DNA of 17,662 nucleotides from an uncultured Eubacteriales bacterium (GTDB lineage Bacteria > Bacillota > Clostridia > Oscillospirales > Acutalibacteraceae): positions 1 to 17,662 of the forward strand of contig CAKSDF010000026.1 of NCBI GenBank assembly GCA_934444695.1. The letters run 5' to 3'. Every line of letters begins with the position of its first letter. Positions within the stretch are counted from its first letter, which is position 1. Under the pieces are notes generated by a model that was not told the origin of the DNA, made no database searches, and worked only from the letters and a program-made list of their open reading frames with translations. Of the stretch, positions 12,275-17,662 are shown one piece after another. The position numbers and the translations under genes are program-made.

Positions 12275-14233
12275 ATGGCAGAAAATAATCAGAACAACAA
12301 TCAAAATAAGGAGCCTACCTTAAGCGAAGTGCTCAAGGTAAGAAGAGACAAGCTTGCTGCCCTTTGCGAGTCGGGAGAGGATCCTTTTGTAAAGACAAAA
12401 TACGATGTTACCGCATATTCAAAGGACATAAAGGAAAATTACGAGCAGTTTGAGGGAAAAACCGTTTCTCTGGGCGGCCGTATTATTGCCCGCCGCATTA
12501 TGGGTAAGGCCAGCTTTATGGGCCTGCGCGACGGCGAGGGCGATATTCAGCTTTATGTCAGCAAAAACGATGTGGGCGACGAGGATTATGCCGCCTTTAA
12601 AAAATGGGACATCGGCGATGTTATAGGCGTATCGGGATTCGTATTCAAGACCAAAACCGGCGAGATCTCGGTGCACGCTCAGCACATTGAGCTTTTGGCA
12701 AAATCCCTTTTGCCCCTGCCCGAAAAGTTCCACGGCCTTAAGGACACCGACACCCGCTACCGTCAGCGCTATGTTGACCTTATTGTCAATCCCGAGGTAA
12801 GAGACACCTTTTTAAAGAGATCGCAGATACTGCGCGAGATCCGCGCCTACCTTGATTCCAAGGGTTTTCTTGAAGTTGATACTCCCATTCTTGTGCCTCT
12901 TGAGATCGGTGCATCGGCCCGTCCCTTCAAGACCCACCACAACACACTTGATATGGATATGTACCTGCGCATAGAAACCGAGCTTTACCTTAAAAGGCTG
13001 ATAGTCGGCGGAATGAACAGGGTATACGAAGTGGGAAGAATTTTCCGCAACGAGGGAATGGACACCAAGCACAATCCCGAGTTTACCACTATCGAGCTTT
13101 ATCAGGCATACACTGATTTCCACGGTATGATGGACCTTGTTGAGGAGCTTAACACCATGCTGGCCGAAAAGGTCTGCGGCTCCAAGGTCATCACATATCA
13201 GGGCAAACAGATCGATATGGGACACTGGGAACGCCTTACCATGATCGAGGCGGTCAAGAAATATTCCGGCTGCGATTATAACGACTGGGCGACCGACGAG
13301 GATGCAAGAAAGGCTGCGGCCGAAAAGCACGTTGAAGTGCCGGCCGATGCCACAAAGGGCACCGTCCTTGCCGAGTTTTTTGATGCATTTGTTGAAGAAA
13401 ACCTCATTCAGCCCACCTTTATATACGACTATCCCGTTGAGATAAGTCCTCTGGCCAAGAGAAAGCCCGACGATCCCGCATTTACCGAGCGTTTTGAATA
13501 TTTCATAAACGCAACCGAGTTCGGCAATGCCTTCAGCGAGCTGAACGACCCCATCGATCAGAAACAGCGTTTTGAGGATCAGGTTGCCGCCAAGAAGGCC
13601 GCCGATCCCAACTGTAATTCCGAGGTGGACTACGACTATGTAACCGCTCTTGAATACGGTATGCCCCCCACAGGCGGATTGGGATTCGGAATTGACCGAC
13701 TTGTTATGCTTCTGACCGACAGCCCTTCCATAAGAGACGTACTTCTCTTCCCGACAATGAAGCCTATCGACACCGACAAAAAGACGGGAACCGACGGACA
13801 GGATGCGAGCGAGGCCTGCAAAGAAACTGCAACTGCTCCAAAAGCCGAGGAAAAGATCGATTTCTCCAAGGTGAAGGTTGAGCCTCTGTTTGAGGAATTT
13901 GTCGATTTCGACACCTTTTCAAGGAGCGATTTCCGTGCGGTCAAGGTCAAGGAGTGCGAAGCGGTCAAGAAGTCCAAAAAGCTTCTTAAATTCGTTCTCG
14001 ACGACGGCACCGGCACCGACAGAGTGATTCTTTCGGGAATCCACGAGTATTACGAGCCGGAAGAACTGGTTGGTAAGACCTGCATTGCGATCACCAACCT
14101 GCCTCCGAGAGCGATGATGGGCATTGATTCCTGCGGTATGCTCATCTCGGCCGTCCACGAGGAAGAGGGCGAGGAAAAGCTCCATCTTCTGATGGTTGAT
14201 GACCACATTCCGGCAGGCGCAAAGCTTTATTAA
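12275..14233 (+). CDS. lysS: Lysyl-tRNA synthetase with C-terminal EMAPII/Trbp111-type tRNA-binding domain
   Basis: Residues about 60-150 form the anticodon-binding OB fold and residues about 165-500 the class II catalytic core. Motif 1 lies around FLEVDTPIL (198-206), motif 2 around YEVGRIFRNEG (251-261) with HNPEFTTIELY, and motif 3 is PTGGLGFGIDRLVMLL (465-480), followed by RDVLLFP. Typical bacterial LysRS ends about there, near 500 residues. Here a low-complexity linker (about 500-535, Lys/Ala/Glu) leads to a second OB fold (about 541-652) with SDFRAVKV, KKLLKF, ILSGIHEYY, TNLPPRAMMGIDSCGM and a charged C-terminal strand. This matches the tRNA-binding domain at the C-terminus of many MetRS and in Trbp111/CsaA. 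The extension may raise tRNA affinity. The start has GGAGAAAG upstream; the gene is probably co-transcribed with greA. Confidence 0.96.
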   Translation: MAENNQNNNQNKEPTLSEVLKVRRDKLAALCESGEDPFVKTKYDVTAYSKDIKENYEQFEGKTVSLGGRIIARRIMGKASFMGLRDGEGDIQLYVSKNDVGDEDYAAFKKWDIGDVIGVSGFVFKTKTGEISVHAQHIELLAKSLLPLPEKFHGLKDTDTRYRQRYVDLIVNPEVRDTFLKRSQILREIRAYLDSKGFLEVDTPILVPLEIGASARPFKTHHNTLDMDMYLRIETELYLKRLIVGGMNRVYEVGRIFRNEGMDTKHNPEFTTIELYQAYTDFHGMMDLVEELNTMLAEKVCGSKVITYQGKQIDMGHWERLTMIEAVKKYSGCDYNDWATDEDARKAAAEKHVEVPADATKGTVLAEFFDAFVEENLIQPTFIYDYPVEISPLAKRKPDDPAFTERFEYFINATEFGNAFSELNDPIDQKQRFEDQVAAKKAADPNCNSEVDYDYVTALEYGMPPTGGLGFGIDRLVMLLTDSPSIRDVLLFPTMKPIDTDKKTGTDGQDASEACKETATAPKAEEKIDFSKVKVEPLFEEFVDFDTFSRSDFRAVKVKECEAVKKSKKLLKFVLDDGTGTDRVILSGIHEYYEPEELVGKTCIAITNLPPRAMMGIDSCGMLISAVHEEEGEEKLHLLMVDDHIPAGAKLY

Positions 14234-14332
14234 GATGATGTGAAGATGTACCGTTTTAGAAAACAGACGGGACATATATAGCTTGATACAATCAAGCGCA
14301 GACAAGAAAAATCGCATAATCAGTACAATGAG

Positions 14333-14366
14333 TGGGCAATTCCAATCGGGATTGCCCATTTTTTTT
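14333..14366 (+). terminator. Intrinsic terminator of the greA-lysS unit
   Basis: TGGGCAATTCC (14333-14343) pairs with GGGATTGCCCA (14348-14358), 11 bp with one G-U, around a 4-nt AATC loop, followed by eight T's. A smaller hairpin, GCTTGAT with ATCAAGC, lies at 14281-14297 in the same 3' region. Confidence 0.95.
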
Positions 14367-14381
14367 AAAATGAAATGTCCC

Positions 14382-14422
14382 TTGCTTTTTTGCTGTTAAT
14401 GTGATATTATTGGTATGCATAC
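14382..14422 (+). promoter_or_regulatory. Promoter and palindromic operator of the TetR gene
   Basis: TTGCTT (14382-14387) and TATTAT (14405-14410) are 17 bp apart. Immediately downstream is a perfect 10-bp palindrome, GTATGCATAC (14413-14422), extendable to 18 bp with one mismatched pair. It covers the expected transcription start, an ideal place for autorepression by the TetR-family protein encoded next. Confidence 0.68.
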
Positions 14423-14449
14423 TAATACATTTATGAAGGGACGATTTGT

Positions 14450-15154
14450 TTGCGAAGGGACAGCAGCCATACAAAGAAAAAAATACTGACCGTATGCGTT
14501 AGGCTTTTTTTGGAGCAGGGGTATAAAAACACATCTGTCAGTCAGATTGTGGACGAGGCAGGTGTCGCAAGGGGAAGCTATTTGAATCTGTTCCCGACCA
14601 AGGATAAAATACTGCTTGAATTGGTTGAAACCATGTTTGCGGGGCAGTTTGACGTTGCACGGGGGATTGCCGACGATGCTCTGCCGCCGGTTTATACTTA
14701 TGCGGTGGAAACGGCCCTCCAGCTTACCTTGATCGAGCTCAACGAAAACCTTCGGGAAATCTATATCGAAGCCTATTCCTTGCCGGATACGTCGGAATAC
14801 ATTTATCTGCATACCACTGCGGAATTAAAGCAGATTTTCGGCGACGCTTTCCCCGACAATACCGAGAGCGACTTTTACGAGATGGAAATCGGTACGGCGG
14901 GACTGATGCGCAGCTATGCGGCGCGAAAATGCGATATTCATTTCCCGCTGGAACGCAAGCTCAGCCGTTTTTTGACGGCGGCGATGCGGGTGTATCGGGT
15001 GCCGGATGAACAACAGAAAAGGGTGCTTGATTTTATTCGGTCGCTGGACATCAGGGCAATTGCCACAGAGGTTATGAATAAATTGTTCGCAATGTTGGAA
15101 ATGAAATACGATTTTAAGCTGTCGTCTGACGGTGAAAAGGAGGAAATAAAATGA
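14450..15154 (+). CDS. TetR-family transcriptional regulator
   Basis: This 234-residue protein has a typical N-terminal TetR helix-turn-helix (about residues 8-55): KKKILTVCVRLFLEQGYKNTSV, then IVDEAGVARGSYLNLFPTKDKILLELV. The rest is a helical, Tyr-rich ligand-binding and dimerisation domain. I chose the TTG at 14450 because an AAGGG ribosome site lies 9 nt upstream and the nearest upstream ATG (14433) is out of frame. The TGA stop overlaps the ATG of the next gene (ATGA), and the AAGGAGG of that gene lies inside this one, so the two proteins are translationally coupled. A palindrome at the promoter suggests that it represses both genes. The ligand is unknown. Confidence 0.93.
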   Translation: MRRDSSHTKKKILTVCVRLFLEQGYKNTSVSQIVDEAGVARGSYLNLFPTKDKILLELVETMFAGQFDVARGIADDALPPVYTYAVETALQLTLIELNENLREIYIEAYSLPDTSEYIYLHTTAELKQIFGDAFPDNTESDFYEMEIGTAGLMRSYAARKCDIHFPLERKLSRFLTAAMRVYRVPDEQQKRVLDFIRSLDIRAIATEVMNKLFAMLEMKYDFKLSSDGEKEEIK

Positions 15155-17662
15155 AAAAACGGCTATTAAGTGTTCTGCTTGCCCTTTGTATGGTGGTATG
15201 TCTTGTACCGACTACGGTCTTTGCCGCCACTCAGACGGCCGACAGCTGGAGCGGGCTGCAAAGCCTTATGAACGGCACCGGCGAGCTTTTGGTAACCCTT
15301 TCAAATGATATTTCCTGGGGCGGAAGCTCTTTGACCGTTCCTGCCGGCAAGATCGTGACGCTGGATCTGAACGGCAAGGCCATAGACGCTCAAAGCAGCG
15401 GCACTATAATTGTGGTAAACGGTACGCTGACCATAAAAAACAGCGGTGCCGATCTTGCGGGACCCATAGGGGTCGGCGCGGGTCCCATCACCGGAAACAT
15501 CAAAAACGGTAAAGCAAGCGATAAAGAAGCGGGCGGCATTTTGGTCGCAGGCGGCGGAAAGCTTGTTATGAATTCCGGTTGGCTTACCAATTGCGTTGAC
15601 GGCTCGGGAAAAATAAGCGCGGCCGGAGCAATTTATGTTTCGAAAAATGCCGTGTTTGAAATGACCGGCGGAATCATAACCGGCTGTGTCGGAAGCGATC
15701 TTCTGTGCGCCGCCGGAGTGGTAAACTACGGAACATTCACAATGAGCAAAAACGCAACAATTTCCGGAAGCAAGACCAGCTATAACAGCGACGGAGTTGC
15801 TATTTGCAATGCAGGCACATTTAATGCAAACGGCGGCACCGTTCAGACCGGACAGAAGTGTATAAATTACGATATCGTTCAAAACACCGGGAATGATGTC
15901 ACGGTCTTTTACTGCGATGTTATAAATACGGGACTTGGGACGATCAAATGCGGCTTATACAATTATCCTGTCACAAATGCCGGAATTATTACGGGAGGCA
16001 CGTTTAACAAAACGGTCACATCCAGTGGCACCATCAACGACGGCATATTCAACGGCACCGTCGATAACACCGGCGTGGTTACCGGAGGAACGTTCAACGG
16101 CACTACGACAGGGATATACACCGTCACCTTTGACTCGGGCGCGCCTTCGCAGATACGGGCAAACAGCCCGGCAACGGCACCCGACTCGCCCACCAAAAGA
16201 GGATATACCTTCAATGGCTGGCTTAATGACGGAAAGCCCTATGATTTCACACAGGATGTCACACAAAACATACACCTGACCGCCGATTGGACGGCAAAGA
16301 GCTATACCGTAAGGTTTGATACAAACGGCGGCACGGCCATTGCCGATAAAACCCTTGCATGGGACGACATTGTTTTAGAAGGCGTTTCCGATCCTGAAAA
16401 ACCCGGCTATGATTTCACGGGCTGGACATTCGACGGCGGAAATGTACTTACGAGAACCACATATGCCAACCTTGCGGTTAACGATACCGTAACGAGCATC
16501 ACGCTGACGGCGCAGTGGACCCTCCATTTGTACACCGTTACCCTCGATGCCAACGGCGGTACCTTTGATGCCGGCGGCAGTATGGTGCAGCAGGACACCA
16601 TGCAGGTCACATATGGCGGTAATTTTGATCAGATGCCGATACCCCGATACAAGGGATATTTTTTCCGTGGCTGGTATGATAAACAGTGGGGCGGCAGGCA
16701 ATACGGCAATGAAAACGGCCATGGCACGACCACGTATGACAAAACTGAGGACTGCACCCTGTATGCCATGTGGGAGGAGGCGCCTCTTTGCACGGTCACC
16801 TTCGATCCCAACGGCGGCACACTGACCGGTGCGGAAACGTGCCGGGAAAAGCAAAACGAGTGTATCCAAAGACCCGATGAAGAACCGATAAGGGAAGGCT
16901 ACTACTTCCGTGGCTGGTATAAGGATGCCGACTGCACACAGAGATGGGACTTTGACGACCCGATCCCCGGGAATATGACGCTGTACGCCGGATGGGACAT
17001 TCTTTCGTACGTGATCAGAGTCAGGCTCGAAAACGGTGAGCAGGATATCATAATCGATCAGAATTATGACACGCCCATCACCGTCCCTGCCGATCCGACG
17101 AGAGAGGGCTATACCTTCATCGGCTGGGATATCCCATTCCCCGCTAAAATGCCCGCAAAGATCACGACGATCACGGCGCAGTGGAAAATCAATCAATACA
17201 CGATAACCTTTGATACCGCCGGAGGCAGCGAAATCGCTCCCATCATTCAGGATTACGGCACACCTATTACCGCGCCCGCCGATCCGACAAAAGAGGGCTA
17301 CACCTTTATGGGTTGGGACAAAGAGATTCCTTCAACCGTACCTGCCACGGATATGACGGTCACGGCGCAATGGAAAATTAATCAATACACGATAACCTTT
17401 GACACCGACGGCGGCAATGAAATCGCTTCGATCACTCAGGATTACGGTACGCCTATTACCGCGCCTGCCGACCCCATAAGAGCGGGATATACCTTCATAT
17501 GCTGGGACAAAGAGATTCCTTCGACCATGCCTGCCGGGGATATGACGATCACGGCACAGTGGGAAATCAATCGATACACAATAACCTTCGACACCGACGG
17601 CGGCAGCGAAATCGCCGACAAAACAAATGTTAAGTGGACAGACAAGGTGCTTGAGGAAATAG
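15151..17662 (+). CDS. Large secreted beta-helix and Listeria-Bacteroides-repeat protein (3' end outside window)
   Basis: The frame stays open from the ATG at 15151 to the end of the window: 837 codons, no stop. AAGGAGG lies 7-8 nt upstream. Residues 1-26 or so are a signal peptide (MKKRLL, hydrophobic core, VFA cleavage region). Residues about 30-320 show recurring short beta-strand rungs with GGT, NxGT and G-rich turns (GGKLVMNSG, AVFEMTGGIITG, GTFTMSKNATISG, GTFNANGGTV, GGTFN), as in right-handed parallel beta-helix adhesins or pectate-lyase-like folds. From residue 323 on there are at least eight Listeria-Bacteroides (InlB B-type) repeats of about 60-70 residues, each with YTVTFD.NGG, then GYTF.GW and ending in TAQW. 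It is probably a cell-surface adhesin. The C-terminal anchor lies beyond the window. Confidence 0.9.
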   Translation, partial: MKKRLLSVLLALCMVVCLVPTTVFAATQTADSWSGLQSLMNGTGELLVTLSNDISWGGSSLTVPAGKIVTLDLNGKAIDAQSSGTIIVVNGTLTIKNSGADLAGPIGVGAGPITGNIKNGKASDKEAGGILVAGGGKLVMNSGWLTNCVDGSGKISAAGAIYVSKNAVFEMTGGIITGCVGSDLLCAAGVVNYGTFTMSKNATISGSKTSYNSDGVAICNAGTFNANGGTVQTGQKCINYDIVQNTGNDVTVFYCDVINTGLGTIKCGLYNYPVTNAGIITGGTFNKTVTSSGTINDGIFNGTVDNTGVVTGGTFNGTTTGIYTVTFDSGAPSQIRANSPATAPDSPTKRGYTFNGWLNDGKPYDFTQDVTQNIHLTADWTAKSYTVRFDTNGGTAIADKTLAWDDIVLEGVSDPEKPGYDFTGWTFDGGNVLTRTTYANLAVNDTVTSITLTAQWTLHLYTVTLDANGGTFDAGGSMVQQDTMQVTYGGNFDQMPIPRYKGYFFRGWYDKQWGGRQYGNENGHGTTTYDKTEDCTLYAMWEEAPLCTVTFDPNGGTLTGAETCREKQNECIQRPDEEPIREGYYFRGWYKDADCTQRWDFDDPIPGNMTLYAGWDILSYVIRVRLENGEQDIIIDQNYDTPITVPADPTREGYTFIGWDIPFPAKMPAKITTITAQWKINQYTITFDTAGGSEIAPIIQDYGTPITAPADPTKEGYTFMGWDKEIPSTVPATDMTVTAQWKINQYTITFDTDGGNEIASITQDYGTPITAPADPIRAGYTFICWDKEIPSTMPAGDMTITAQWEINRYTITFDTDGGSEIADKTNVKWTDKVLEEI
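16993..17662 (+). repeat. Tandem 189-bp coding repeats in the surface-protein gene
   Basis: The TGG codon closing each protein repeat falls at 16993, 17182, 17371 and 17560, an exact 189-bp (63-codon) period. The copies at 17182-17370 and 17371-17559 are the most alike at DNA level, and the fourth copy is cut by the window edge. Upstream repeats (16117-16990) encode the same domain but vary in length and sequence. Confidence 0.88.

Noticed and set aside
16375..17196. A 273-codon minus-strand frame inside the surface-protein gene, and similar frames at 15301-15882 and 15955-16275
   Set aside because: They are antisense to a continuous plus-strand gene with signal peptide and clear repeat domains; no ribosome site or motif supports them.
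16993..17662. CRISPR-like array from the regular repeats near the right end
   Set aside because: The period is 189 bp, the repeats are in one continuous reading frame and encode a known surface domain, with no unique spacers.

Overview
The window looks like chromosomal DNA from a gut-type Clostridia, probably Oscillospiraceae/Ruminococcaceae. The support is a dockerin-bearing secreted protein, an ECF vitamin-transporter S component, a MocR regulator, strong AGGAGG-type ribosome binding sites, sigma-A promoters with 16-18 bp spacers, a greA-lysS pair and a moderate G+C content. This is an inference from gene content; no rRNA or other strong taxonomic marker is present.

Layout. Positions 1-1176 hold the C-terminal part of a large serine recombinase, so the left edge is probably the end of an integrated element. 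Next is a divergent pair: an ECF S component (minus) and a MocR-type regulator (plus). They share a 90-bp intergenic region in which both promoters use the same palindromic -10, and the regulator lacks its expected C-terminus. Positions 3224-6194 (minus) are a three-gene operon: a DUF5058-like membrane protein, a second membrane protein and a membrane-anchored M20 metallopeptidase. Just upstream lies a relic of a PHP-domain phosphoesterase C-terminus. Positions 6668-8422 (minus) encode a secreted dockerin protein. Divergent from it are a fold-type III PLP racemase-like enzyme and a sugar-transfer-associated ATP-grasp protein (8689-10976). A 480-bp non-coding stretch follows, with a perfect consensus promoter and short repeats, leading to tRNA-Arg(CCT) and a strong terminator. 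Then come greA and lysS; the LysRS has an extra C-terminal EMAPII/Trbp111-type tRNA-binding domain. The right end holds a TetR regulator overlapping by 4 bp the start of a large secreted beta-helix plus Listeria-Bacteroides-repeat protein, which runs off the window.

How the genes may work together. The MocR/S-component pair suggests regulated vitamin uptake, most likely B6. The DUF5058-membrane-M20 operon suggests import or export of a small amidated or peptide substrate coupled to hydrolysis at the membrane. The racemase/ATP-grasp pair suggests production of a D-amino acid and its ligation to a cell-surface or secreted molecule. The TetR/surface-protein pair suggests an adhesin whose expression is coupled to its own repressor. 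These functional links are inferences from gene order and motifs. The best candidates for undescribed biology are the racemase/ATP-grasp pair, the DUF5058/M20 operon and the LysRS fusion.
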